Counted from the stretch's first letter, positions 31,257-39,242 are shown. The stretch is 62,121 bases of DNA from Pseudomonadota bacterium (GCA_021788645.1 JAJYKK010000012.1:1-62121); one strand, 5' to 3'. Numbers and translations are program-made. Notes: generated by a model not told the origin, from the sequence alone.

Positions 31257-32804
31257 CTATTTGAACAGGTACTTGACCTCGTATTTGTCGCCTGCCTTGA
31301 TATTCATTGTCTGCGCATAGGGCTTAAAATTCAAGTTGCGGATCTCAATGCGATGGGGGCCGGCGGGTACCTTGAGTGTCGTCAGGGGCGGCGAAACCCC
31401 TGCGGTCTTGCCATCGACGTAGACCTCGCCCCAGGGGGTGATGGCAAAGGACAATGTTCCTGCCGCGCGGGTGCCGGGGGCGGCGGCAGGCGAGGGTGTC
31501 GGATGGTCCGCAGGCTGTTCGCGCGCGATGCGCGGCGTGCGTCTAAGGTAGCGCCGATAGGGGATGGGGAGCGGCGTCGGCGGCTGTTGCGTGGCCCTCG
31601 GGACGGGGGATGCCCGCGGTGGCTGCTCCATCCGTCCGGGCGCGCCTGGGGTCGGCTGCGGCGTGGGCACCATCCGAGGGGAAGCCAGCGCCTGTCGGCT
31701 TTGCGCGGGCTGCGCGGCGGGACGGTGGTCGAGCCAGAGCTGGCCGACGGCGGTGAGGGCGGCCACGAGCACGGCCGCGATGACGACGCCAGGAAGCCAC
31801 CGCGGCCGCGGCGCGCGCGGGCCGACGGTTGCCTCGAGCGTGTGGTCGCCGCTCGTGCGCTCCGGCGCCGGCGAGCCCGATACCTGGCTCAGCCAAAGCG
31901 TGGCATCGCCGATGTTGAGCTTCGGCGCGGCGTGGGTCGCGGGCAAGGCGGGTCGCACCTCGACCAGGCCAAATCCGCGCGCGAGCGGGAGTTCGTCATA
32001 ATGGCGAAGATCATGCGCCAGGTCCTTGGCGTCCTGATACCGGGCACTCGGGTCTTTGGCGAGCGTTTTCTGGATGATGGCGTCGAAGGCCGCGGGAACG
32101 GCCGGCCCGACCAGGCTCGGCGCGGGGGGCGTCTCATTCAGGATGCGATACATGATGGTGCTGATGTTGTCCCCGGTAAAGGGCGAGTGGCCGGTCAACA
32201 TCTCGTAGAGGACGACGCCGAGGGAAAAGATGTCCGAGCGCCCGTCGAGCGACTGGCCGACGACCTGCTCCGGCGACATGTATTTCGGCGACCCGAGCAC
32301 CTTGCCTGCCAGCGTGCGCGTCCCTGCCGGCACCAGGGCGATGCCGAAATCGGTGATCTTGACCAAGTCCTCGCGCACCACCACGATGTTGGCGGGCTTG
32401 ATGTCGCGGTGAACGATGCCGCTCGCGTGCGCGTAGCTGAGTCCCTCCGCGACCTGGGCCGCAATCGAGGCGGCGGTCGCCGCCGGCAAGGTGTTCTCGC
32501 GGTCGAGCAGTTGGCGCAGCGATCGTCCCTCGAGAAGCTCCATCGTGATGTAGGCGATCCGATCCGTCTTGCCGACATCGTAGATGGTGACGACGTTGGG
32601 GTGGTTGAGGCGGCCGGCGGACTTCGCTTCGCGGAAGAACCGGTCTTCGAACAGCTCGAGCTCGTCTCGCGACAGATCGAGGTGGATCGTCTTGATGGCA
32701 ACGGCACGTTCGATGAGCGGGTCGATCGCCTTGTAAACCACGCCCATGGCGCCTTGGCCGAGCTCACAAAGGATCTCATAGCGCCCTAGCGTCTCGGCTA
32801 TCAT
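31257..32804 (-). CDS. Transmembrane Ser/Thr protein kinase with PEGA domain
   Basis: The 515-residue protein has a Hanks-type kinase domain (about 1-270): glycine loop GQGAMGVVYK, catalytic lysine VAIKTI, loop HRDIKPANI, DFGIAL and the activation segment GSPKYMSPEQ. A linker, one membrane helix (GVVIAAVLVAALTAVGQLWL, about 340) and a Pro-rich stretch lead to a C-terminal PEGA domain (GEVYVDGKTAGVSPPL) outside the cytoplasm. It is PpkA/PknB-like. It heads an operon with the lipoprotein, diverges from the second phosphatase and has a strong promoter at 32867-32895. Confidence 0.93.
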   Translation of the reverse strand: MIAETLGRYEILCELGQGAMGVVYKAIDPLIERAVAIKTIHLDLSRDELELFEDRFFREAKSAGRLNHPNVVTIYDVGKTDRIAYITMELLEGRSLRQLLDRENTLPAATAASIAAQVAEGLSYAHASGIVHRDIKPANIVVVREDLVKITDFGIALVPAGTRTLAGKVLGSPKYMSPEQVVGQSLDGRSDIFSLGVVLYEMLTGHSPFTGDNISTIMYRILNETPPAPSLVGPAVPAAFDAIIQKTLAKDPSARYQDAKDLAHDLRHYDELPLARGFGLVEVRPALPATHAAPKLNIGDATLWLSQVSGSPAPERTSGDHTLEATVGPRAPRPRWLPGVVIAAVLVAALTAVGQLWLDHRPAAQPAQSRQALASPRMVPTPQPTPGAPGRMEQPPRASPVPRATQQPPTPLPIPYRRYLRRTPRIAREQPADHPTPSPAAAPGTRAAGTLSFAITPWGEVYVDGKTAGVSPPLTTLKVPAGPHRIEIRNLNFKPYAQTMNIKAGDKYEVKYLFK

Positions 32805-32866
32805 GGAAATCGCGCTGAAAATTGGACGAAAATGCGGGAAATTGGCTGACGACTGCGGAAGCTAAC

Positions 32867-32895
32867 ACAATAGTTTTTTCAATAATGAATGTCAA
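32867..32895 (-). promoter_or_regulatory. Sigma-70 promoter of the kinase-lipoprotein operon
   Basis: On the minus strand, consensus TTGACA (32895-32890) and TATTGT (32872-32867) are separated by exactly 17 bases. The expected start is near 32860, about 55 bases before the kinase ATG. Confidence 0.8.
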
Positions 32896-33078
32896 GGGCC
32901 CCCGCGTGCCTCCGCCCGGTCCCGCATGGGTCCAGGTGCGGGATGTTCGGTCGGCAACGCATCTGCGCATGGCCAGGTGCCTCCTTCTGCTTGGCATGAT
33001 ATTGACATTATCCGTGCCGATGCGGACGATGGAATTCGGCTCGCGGCCGATGTCAATCGGAACTTGGAGAATGCCTCC

Positions 33079-33105
33079 AATGCGGATAGAATCTGTATCC
33101 GCATT
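33079..33105. repeat. 10-bp inverted repeat upstream of second PP2C gene
   Basis: AATGCGGATA and TATCCGCATT form a perfect dyad with a 7-base centre, 77 bases before the phosphatase start. No T-run follows, so an operator is likelier than a terminator. Confidence 0.55.
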
Positions 33106-33152
33106 TGGCCGCGAGGATGCCTGCTCGCCAGGTGAGACACGGGGGAGCCCGG

Positions 33153-33181
33153 GTATGACAACTGCAGGAAACGTATGACAA
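33153..33181 (+). repeat. Direct repeat GTATGACAA at phosphatase start
   Basis: GTATGACAA occurs at 33153-33161 and 33173-33181, a 20-base period, with the second copy touching the ATG at 33182. The period matches two helical turns. The second copy also contains an out-of-frame ATG (33175) that opens a 7-codon reading frame. Confidence 0.5.
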
Positions 33182-34009
33182 ATGGCTGTGCGCAGTAAGA
33201 TCGAATTTGCCAGCGCGACCGACGCGGGTCTCGTACGTTCCTTCAACGAGGATAGCCTAGCATATGACGAGGCGCTCGGCTTGTGCGTGCTCGCCGACGG
33301 CATGGGGGGCTATAAGGCGGGGGACGTCGCCAGCAGCATGGCGACCCGGCTGGTTCTCGAGGAATTCGCCGCGTTCGCGCGCGATGAAGGCGGCGTGGAG
33401 ACGCAGGAGGACGGGCTGTCTGTCCCGGGCGCGGCCCTGAAACGCGCCATCGAGCGCGCCAACGGCGCCATTCACCGCGCGGCGCAGTCCGACAAGAGCT
33501 GCCAGGGCATGGGGGCGACGGTGGCTGCCGTCATTTTCCAGGGCTCGCGTGCCGTGGTTGCGCATGTCGGCGATTCCAGGGTGTACCGGTATCGCGACGG
33601 CGATCTCACCTTGTTGACCTATGACCATTCGTTGCTGCAGGAACAAGTAGGGCTCGGTCTCATCACGCCAGAAGATGCCAAGCTCTCGCATAATCGCAAT
33701 CTCGTCACGCGTGCACTCGGGGTAGGCCCCCAGGTCAAGGTGGATGTGCGGGAAGAGGGGGCGGCGGGCGGCGACATTTACCTCCTGTGCTCGGACGGCC
33801 TCAACGACATGGTCGATGATGCCGATATCGGCCTTGTGCTGGCCGAGCTCAACGCCAACTTGTCCCTGGCGGCCAGCCAATTGGTGCAAATCGCCAACGA
33901 CAATGGGGGCCACGACAACGTTTCGGTGCTCATCGCGCGGGTCGGTGCCCGCCCCCGCCCCTCACGGGGGTGGTTGAGGCAATTGCTTTCCTCTTTCGGC
34001 ATCGCGTGA
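33182..34009 (+). CDS. PP2C-family Ser/Thr protein phosphatase (second copy)
   Basis: This 275-residue phosphatase has all PP2C metal-binding motifs: RSFNEDSLAYD, VLADGMGGYKAGDVA, HVGDSRVYRYRDG, LLCSDGLNDMVDD and GGHDNVSVLIA. It is about 25 residues longer than the copy at 29268, partly through a C-terminal extension with PRPSRGWLRQLLSSFGIA that may form a short amphipathic helix. It is divergent from the kinase and followed 16 bases later by an FHA gene. It probably opposes the kinase. Confidence 0.93.
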   Translation: MAVRSKIEFASATDAGLVRSFNEDSLAYDEALGLCVLADGMGGYKAGDVASSMATRLVLEEFAAFARDEGGVETQEDGLSVPGAALKRAIERANGAIHRAAQSDKSCQGMGATVAAVIFQGSRAVVAHVGDSRVYRYRDGDLTLLTYDHSLLQEQVGLGLITPEDAKLSHNRNLVTRALGVGPQVKVDVREEGAAGGDIYLLCSDGLNDMVDDADIGLVLAELNANLSLAASQLVQIANDNGGHDNVSVLIARVGARPRPSRGWLRQLLSSFGIA

Positions 34010-34025
34010 GGCGGGATACTCCTAT

Positions 34026-34715
34026 ATGGCCAAACTGATCGTCAGCGGCGGCAGTGTCCCCGGACACTACTTCATCGATAACCCGCGCTTCTCGATCGGG
34101 CGCAGCGGGACCAACGATGTCGTGCTGGACGACGCCGGCGTGAGCAAGCTGCATGCGCTCATCCTCACGGTCGGCAATGACCAGATCCTGGAAGACCAGG
34201 GGAGCACCAATGGCACCTGGGTCAACGGGACGCAAGTCAACCGCCATATTCTGCAGAACAATGACGTGATCCGGATCGCAGGCTTCCAGCTCAAATACGT
34301 CAATCAGCGCGCGCTGCGCGAAATGGATTTCGACAAGACCATGGTGCTGGAGACGGTGGGCATCGGGCAACCGTCGCCGGGGCCAGGCGTCGAGGCGCCC
34401 AGGCTGCACACGGCGGCGGCCGAGGCGCGCGCCCGGCGCGCCAACTTCCCGCTGGGCGTCGTGCGGATCACCCAAGGACCGGAAGCCGGCGAGGAGGTGG
34501 TGCTAAGCCGGGTGGTGAAGGCATTCGGCGCGCCGGGCGTGCAGCAGGCCGTGATCACCCGCCGACCGCACGGCTATTACCTGACGCATGTGGAAGGCAG
34601 GCGCCACCCGAAGGTGAACGGGCGGTCGGTGGGTGCCAAACCCTACGCCCTCCGGGACCAGGATGTGGTGGAGATAGCCAACGCTGTGCTGGTCTTCGCA
34701 CTGAAAAAAGCCTGA
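34026..34715 (+). CDS. Tandem FHA-domain phosphothreonine-binding protein (second copy)
   Basis: The 229-residue product has a canonical N-terminal FHA domain (FSIGRSGTNDVVLDD, VSKLHALIL, GSTNGTWVNG) and a C-terminal FHA-like domain (ITQGPEAGEEVVLS, AVITRRPHGYYLTHVEG, HPKVNGRSVG, DQDVVEIANAVLVF). The C-terminal half matches the first copy at AVITRR, THV-G and NG--VG but lacks the usual phosphopeptide-binding residues. An arginine-rich segment (EARARRANF) precedes it. It sits 16 bases after the phosphatase and converges with the YciK-like gene. Confidence 0.9.
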   Translation: MAKLIVSGGSVPGHYFIDNPRFSIGRSGTNDVVLDDAGVSKLHALILTVGNDQILEDQGSTNGTWVNGTQVNRHILQNNDVIRIAGFQLKYVNQRALREMDFDKTMVLETVGIGQPSPGPGVEAPRLHTAAAEARARRANFPLGVVRITQGPEAGEEVVLSRVVKAFGAPGVQQAVITRRPHGYYLTHVEGRRHPKVNGRSVGAKPYALRDQDVVEIANAVLVFALKKA

Positions 34716-34732
34716 GCCCGGTTCCTCAAGCG

Positions 34733-35470
34733 CTAGCAGGCAAGCACCTGCCCGGTTGTTCCCGCGCTATCCCCACCCATGAGGTAGAGATAGGTCGACA
34801 TCAGATCTTCCGGCTTGCGCATGGTGTCCTTGAGTTCGGCCGGGTGGGTCCGAAGGCGCAGCGGGGAGTCGACGGGCCCCGGGATCAGCGCGTTGATCCG
34901 GAGGTTCGGGTAGATCTCGAGCTCCTGCGCCCAAATGGTCACCATCGCCTCGAGGCCGCACTTGGAAACCGCATAGGGGCCCCAGTAGGCGGAAGGGGTG
35001 TGGCCGTGGGTTTCCGCGGTCACGACGATCGATGCATCGGGCGCCTTCTTGAGCAGCGGCAGGCAGGCTTGCGTCAGCGCGAAGGGTGCCATCAGGTTGA
35101 CGCGCAGCGTGGTGAGCCAAGACTCGAGGTTATGGTGTTCGAGCGGAGTCATGCTGGTGAAGTGGGCCGCGTTATGCAAGATGCCGTCCAGGCGGCCGAG
35201 TTGATCGAAGACCGCCTGCACCAGTCCGGCAAAATCCTTGCCCTCGGCCTTTTCCAGGTCGAGCGGAAAGATGGCTGGTTGTGGGTGACCGCTTTTCTCG
35301 ATTTCATCGTAGACCGCCTCGAGCTTCTGGACTTTCCGGCCGTGCAGGATGACGGTCGCGCCATGGGCAGCGAACGTCAATGCCGCGATGCGCCCGATGC
35401 CTTGGCCTGCGCCGGTCACCAGGATGACGCGGCCTGCAAGGAGGTCGGCGGGGGCCTGATAGTTTTCCAT
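34733..35470 (-). CDS. YciK-like short-chain dehydrogenase/reductase
   Basis: This NAD(P)-dependent oxidoreductase has 245 residues. The cofactor loop is VTGAGQGIGRIAA, followed by LHNAAH, and the YxxxK catalytic pair is YAVSK. The segment AETHGHTPSAYWGPYAVSKC is typical of the YciK group, whose substrate is not known. ATG 35470 was chosen; TTG 35488 would add six residues. It is the last gene of the hpnC-hpnD-hpnE run, 63 bases after hpnE, so it may be co-transcribed, though a link to squalene metabolism is only inferred. Confidence 0.85.
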   Translation of the reverse strand: MENYQAPADLLAGRVILVTGAGQGIGRIAALTFAAHGATVILHGRKVQKLEAVYDEIEKSGHPQPAIFPLDLEKAEGKDFAGLVQAVFDQLGRLDGILHNAAHFTSMTPLEHHNLESWLTTLRVNLMAPFALTQACLPLLKKAPDASIVVTAETHGHTPSAYWGPYAVSKCGLEAMVTIWAQELEIYPNLRINALIPGPVDSPLRLRTHPAELKDTMRKPEDLMSTYLYLMGGDSAGTTGQVLAC

Positions 35471-35533
35471 CCTGAGTCTATCCCTCAAAACGTGCGGCGC
35501 TTGCCGGGAAGCTGCGCCAGGCGCCGCGGGTGT

Positions 35534-36859
35534 CTAGTCGTTCAGTACGTGGTGCGCGCATTGTACCCCACTTCGCACAGCCGCTTCGAGTGTTCCCGGA
35601 TAGTCGCCGGCGGTATAGTCGCCCGCGAGGTACAGGCGCGGCAGCCCGGTTTCCTGCGCGGGACGCCGCACCCCCACGGTACACGAAAAAGTTGCGCGCT
35701 TCTCCGCAATGACCTTCTGCCAGCGGGGCTGCGGGAGTCCGCCGAGGTGCGTTGCGATCTCCCGGTGGGCGAGGCCTGCGAGCGTCTCGTGGTCCAGCGC
35801 TTCGTGGGTGCCGCGGGCGCTGATCACGGCGGCCAAAAGCCCGGGGTGGGGCCCCGTGTGCGAGCGATCGAACAGCCAATGGACGGGGCTGCCGATGAAC
35901 CCCAGCATGGGGCGCGGCAGGCGGACGGAGGGCGGGTACTGCAGGTAGATGGTATAGGTGGGCTCAAAGGACAGCGCACGCACGCGCCCGATCGCCTCGT
36001 CCATGCCCGGCAGCGGGGCCGCGAGACCCGCCATGCGATAAGGGGGAACGGCGAGAATGACGTGGCTTGCGGTCACGGGCTGCGGCCCGCACAAGAGGCG
36101 GAAGGCGCCGTCGCAGGCATGAATCTGGCGGACCGGGGCGCAAAGCGAGACCTCGCCGCCACGGGCGGCGACATACTGGGCGGCACGGTCCGGAAAGAGC
36201 GCGCTCAAGTCCACGCGCGGCAGAATGAGGTCGCACGCCGTGCGGTGGCCCGCCAGGCCGTCCCGCAAGACGGTCAGGAACACCTGGGCGGAAGCGCTCG
36301 GGACCGGGGTGTTCAGGGCGGCCACGCACAGCGGCGCCCAGAGGACCTCGGCAATCTTGCCGCCCTGGCCGTGTTGCGCGAGGAGCGCCTCCACGCTGGT
36401 ATCTTCCGCCAGCCGAAACCGGCGCCTTTGCATCTCGCGGATGAATCGGACCGCCGACAGACGCTCCCTGAGCGGCAGCGTCCATGTGCCCAGCAGGCCG
36501 CCCAGCAGATGGAGCGGCGCAGGCAGCGGCCATGCGCGCAGCGGCGCTTCTCCTGCCATGGACAGCTCGAACGGGAGCCTCAGGTAGCCGGGGTGGGGAC
36601 GGCCAGCGTCTTGCCCGGTCCCCCAGACGGTGTCGATGAGACGCAGCGTCTCGGCATAGGCGCCGATCAGGATATGCTGCCCGTTGTCGAGGGTCAGGCC
36701 GTGCAGGTCCGTGGCGCGCGCGCGTCCGCCCAGTCGCCGGCCGGCCTCGAGCACATGAACGGCACGGCCCGCCGCCGCCAACGTCACGGCGGCCGCCATG
36801 CCGGCGTATCCGCCGCCGACGATCGCCACCGGCGGACTGGCGGAGCGCGTGCCGCTCAA
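35534..36859 (-). CDS. hpnE: Hydroxysqualene dehydroxylase HpnE
   Basis: HpnE is a flavoprotein that reduces hydroxysqualene to squalene in the three-step bacterial route. The 441-residue product begins with a dinucleotide fold (VAIVGGGYAGMAAAVTLAAA, VLEAGRRLGGRA) and contains LDNGQHILIGAY, a marker of the HpnE group, and a C-terminal FAD motif (LYLAGDYTAGDYPGTLEAAV). The start is TTG, overlapping the hpnD stop as TTGA. It acts after HpnC and HpnD, probably at the membrane. Confidence 0.92.
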   Translation of the reverse strand: MSGTRSASPPVAIVGGGYAGMAAAVTLAAAGRAVHVLEAGRRLGGRARATDLHGLTLDNGQHILIGAYAETLRLIDTVWGTGQDAGRPHPGYLRLPFELSMAGEAPLRAWPLPAPLHLLGGLLGTWTLPLRERLSAVRFIREMQRRRFRLAEDTSVEALLAQHGQGGKIAEVLWAPLCVAALNTPVPSASAQVFLTVLRDGLAGHRTACDLILPRVDLSALFPDRAAQYVAARGGEVSLCAPVRQIHACDGAFRLLCGPQPVTASHVILAVPPYRMAGLAAPLPGMDEAIGRVRALSFEPTYTIYLQYPPSVRLPRPMLGFIGSPVHWLFDRSHTGPHPGLLAAVISARGTHEALDHETLAGLAHREIATHLGGLPQPRWQKVIAEKRATFSCTVGVRRPAQETGLPRLYLAGDYTAGDYPGTLEAAVRSGVQCAHHVLND

Positions 36860-37689
36860 TTGCGTGCCCAGGTTTTCCAGGCGATCCAGAGCTTGCGCAT
36901 GGGCGTGAGCGATACGCGCCGGGTGAGCACCTGGCCTGCATCCCGGCCGATTTTGTCGAGCAGCGTGCGGTAGATCGCAGCCATGATGATTCCCGGACGC
37001 TGGGCCTTGCGATCGACTGCAGGCAAGGTGGCCAGCGCGCGCGCGTAATAGCCAAGGGCGCGCTCGATCTGGAAGCCCATCAGGCGCGCGAAATTATCCG
37101 AGTTCCGGCCCCCGGCGATGTCTTGCGGGTCGACGGAGAATCGGCCCAGCTCATCGAGCGGCAGGTAAAGTCGCCCACGCCTCGCGTCCTCGCCGATATC
37201 GCGGATGATGTTGGTGAGCTGGAAGGCCATGCCCAGGTCATGGGCGTACTTGAGCGTCCGGTGATCCTGGTAGCCGAAGATCGATGCCGAGAGGTGGCCG
37301 ACCACCGAGGCGACGCGATAACAATACAGCTGCAGCGCCTTGAAATCGGGGTAGCGCTCCTGGCGCAGATCCATTTCCATGCCGTCGACGATCTCCGTGA
37401 AGGGCTCGAGGGCGAGCCCGAAATGGCTGATCGCCGGGGAGAGGGCCTGGGTGACGGGATGCTGGGCGTGGCCCCGGAAAGTGGCTTCAATCTCGCCGCG
37501 CCACCAATCCAGCTTGATTCGCGCCACGCCGGCGTCATGGCACTCGTCGACGACGTCGTCGACCTCGCGGCAGAAGGCATAGAGGGCGGTGATGGCGCGT
37601 CGCTGCTCGGGGGGCAGAAACAAAAAGCTATAGTAGAAGCTGGAACCGCTCCGTGCGGCTTTTTCCTGACAGTATTGTTCGGGCGTCAC
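36856..37689 (-). CDS. hpnD: Presqualene diphosphate synthase HpnD
   Basis: HpnD condenses two farnesyl diphosphates to presqualene diphosphate. The 277-residue product has both aspartate-rich motifs of the trans-prenyl head-to-head synthases: FCREVDDVVDE (about residue 36) and NIIRDIGEDARRGRLYLP (about residue 160). The N-terminus YCQEKAARSGSSFYYSFLFL is typical of HpnD. The start is GTG 37689. It overlaps hpnE and follows hpnC by 36 bases. Confidence 0.93.
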   Translation of the reverse strand: MTPEQYCQEKAARSGSSFYYSFLFLPPEQRRAITALYAFCREVDDVVDECHDAGVARIKLDWWRGEIEATFRGHAQHPVTQALSPAISHFGLALEPFTEIVDGMEMDLRQERYPDFKALQLYCYRVASVVGHLSASIFGYQDHRTLKYAHDLGMAFQLTNIIRDIGEDARRGRLYLPLDELGRFSVDPQDIAGGRNSDNFARLMGFQIERALGYYARALATLPAVDRKAQRPGIIMAAIYRTLLDKIGRDAGQVLTRRVSLTPMRKLWIAWKTWARN

Positions 37690-37725
37690 GGGCGCTTGTC
37701 CATAGGAGGGCTTGGGGCTCGGCGC

Positions 37726-38550
37726 CTAGCGCGCGAGCGCCGCGCGATACGTCATGTACAGCCAGTCCGGCGCCGAGAGCGTGGGCCGTTGGGCAAAGAT
37801 GTTGCCGTCGCTGCGGTGAAGCTTGCGCAGGATCGCCTCGCCGCCCATGATGATGAGGCGCATCTCGAGGCCCACACGGCCGTGCAGGGCCTGGCCCAGC
37901 GGGGCGCCGGCCTGCAGCAGCCGCCGGGCGCGCTCGATCTGCTGATGGATGAACGGCTTCCAGGCGGGACCCGGCCGTCCGCGCGCGAGATCGGTCTCGC
38001 TGAGCGCATAGCGGGCCAGTTCGTCCTGCGGCAGATAGATGCGATTCTTTCGCATGTCCACGGCGATGTCCTGCAGGAAGTTGATGATCTGGAGGCTCGA
38101 ACAGATGGCATCGGAATAGGCAAGGTTGCGCGGGCTCGCTTCGCCGTAGAGATGGAGCAGCAGACGCCCGATGGGATTGGCGGAGCGCCGGCAGTAGTCC
38201 ATCACCTCGCCGAAATGTGCGTAGCGGTTTTTTCTGACGTCCTGGGCAAAGGCATCCAGCAGATCATAGAAGGGGGCCAACGGCAGCGCGTGTCGGCTGA
38301 CCACCGCGGCCAGGTCCTGAAACAGCCGGGTCTGCGGCGCCGTGCCTTCGGCGATCCGGTCCAACTCCTGGCTGAATTCGGCGAGCCGCGCGAGGCGAAC
38401 GGCGGCCGGCCAGTCGCCCTCGTCGGCAAAGTCGTCCGCCCTGCGCGCGAAGGTGTAGATGACGCTGACCGGGTAGCGCAGACGCCTGGGCAGGAGGATC
38501 GAGGCGACCGGGAAATTTTCGTAATGGTCAATGGCGTACGGCGTGGGCAT
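37726..38550 (-). CDS. hpnC: Hydroxysqualene synthase HpnC
   Basis: HpnC converts presqualene diphosphate to hydroxysqualene. The 274-residue product has paired acidic motifs ARRADDFADEGD (about residue 36) and LQDIAVDMRKNRIYLPQDE (about 160), and the N-terminal HYENFPVASILLP typical of HpnC. It is the first gene of the run and has a TATAAT hexamer about 80 bases upstream. The squalene-hopene cyclase that would use the product is not in this window. Confidence 0.93.
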   Translation of the reverse strand: MPTPYAIDHYENFPVASILLPRRLRYPVSVIYTFARRADDFADEGDWPAAVRLARLAEFSQELDRIAEGTAPQTRLFQDLAAVVSRHALPLAPFYDLLDAFAQDVRKNRYAHFGEVMDYCRRSANPIGRLLLHLYGEASPRNLAYSDAICSSLQIINFLQDIAVDMRKNRIYLPQDELARYALSETDLARGRPGPAWKPFIHQQIERARRLLQAGAPLGQALHGRVGLEMRLIIMGGEAILRKLHRSDGNIFAQRPTLSAPDWLYMTYRAALAR

Positions 38551-38629
38551 AAACGCGGGAGCCGGCGGGCAAGAAGGATTGAGTCGGATCGAACGGTCTT
38601 CGCTCGACGAAAACGAACGCTTCGGAAAA

Positions 38630-38635
38630 ATTATA
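38630..38635 (-). promoter_or_regulatory. TATAAT -10 element upstream of hpnC
   Basis: A perfect TATAAT on the minus strand lies 80 bases before the hpnC ATG. No good -35 hexamer sits at 16-18 bases, so activation by another factor is possible. Confidence 0.4.
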
Positions 38636-38723
38636 CACTATTGAAGACCTCGCGGCCGAGGCCGGCGCGACGCGCGGAAACCGGACGGGAATGGGGCTCC
38701 CGCACCGGGCATGTGGCGTTTCG

Positions 38724-38732
38724 TGATAGAAT
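38724..38732 (+). promoter_or_regulatory. Extended -10 element upstream of tRNA-Leu(UAG)
   Basis: TGATAGAAT fits an extended -10 (TGn followed by TAGAAT). The expected start is about 46 bases before the mature tRNA end. Confidence 0.4.
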
Positions 38733-38784
38733 CCGCCAGCCGTCGGGGCTGGACCGCTGGGTCGCCTGGCGGCGAGCAGTGCCG

Positions 38785-38869
38785 GCGAAAGTGGCGGAAT
38801 TGGTAGACGCACTGGATTTAGGTTCCAGCGGAGCAATCCGTGGGGGTTCGAGTCCCCCCTTTCGCACCA
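38785..38869 (+). tRNA. tRNA-Leu (anticodon UAG)
   Basis: The gene begins GCGAAAG, pairing with CTTTCGC, and ends with encoded CCA. The anticodon stem CTGGA/TCCAG encloses TTTAGGT, giving TAG (UAG). It has a long class II variable arm and a GGTTCGAGTCC T-arm. Confidence 0.97.
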
Positions 38870-39242
38870 GCCACCCTCTCTCGCGTTCCGTTATGCGGTC
38901 GGCCTTGCCGCATCTCCCTTGCCGGTCGACGCGTCGTGCGCCTGGCCAAATCCGCGCATCTTCGTGCTATCATGCCAAGTTGAGGATTTTCTGACGGATG
39001 TTCGCTGCGCCGCCGTGAAGCGCGAGCGTTCCCCGACGCGCCGGGGCTGCGTGAGACGCGGCCCGTGCGGCTCTGCCCGCCGGGCGGGCCCAGTCGAGGG
39101 CGCATGGAGAGGAGGCATAGGACTCCCTGTGCGCGCAACGCGGTGGCGCGGCGGCACGCCATCAAATTGATTGTCATCGAGCGGGCTTGCCCCCGTGTCC
39201 CCAGCGGGCAGGGGGCGGGCCGATTGCGTTTAAGGAATTGTC
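38870..39242. other. Intergenic region, 373 bases
   Basis: No supported gene is seen between tRNA-Leu and tig. Near its end GCCCCC (39189-39194) can pair with GGGGGC (39211-39216), forming a leader hairpin just before the TAAGGA ribosome site of tig. No strong promoter hexamers stand out. Confidence 0.5.

Larger units (their letters stand above)
32805..33181. other. Divergent regulatory region, 377 bases
   Basis: No gene is supported here. It holds the kinase promoter (32867-32895, minus), a perfect 10-bp inverted repeat (33079-33105), a direct repeat of GTATGACAA (33153 and 33173, 20 bases apart) and a possible weak TTGACA (33002-33007) on the plus strand for the second phosphatase. Confidence 0.6.

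Noticed and set aside
32822-33178. A 118-codon frame in the kinase-phosphatase divergent region
   Set aside because: It overlaps the kinase promoter, lacks a ribosome site and does not resemble any protein.
29268-34715. A type VI secretion cluster
   Set aside because: Only regulatory-type genes (kinase, phosphatases, FHA proteins, TssQ-like lipoprotein) are present; no sheath, baseplate, tube or membrane-complex gene was seen.
34844-36973. A 709-codon plus-strand frame across the squalene genes
   Set aside because: It is antisense to the reductase and hpnE, both of which carry clear dinucleotide-binding motifs.
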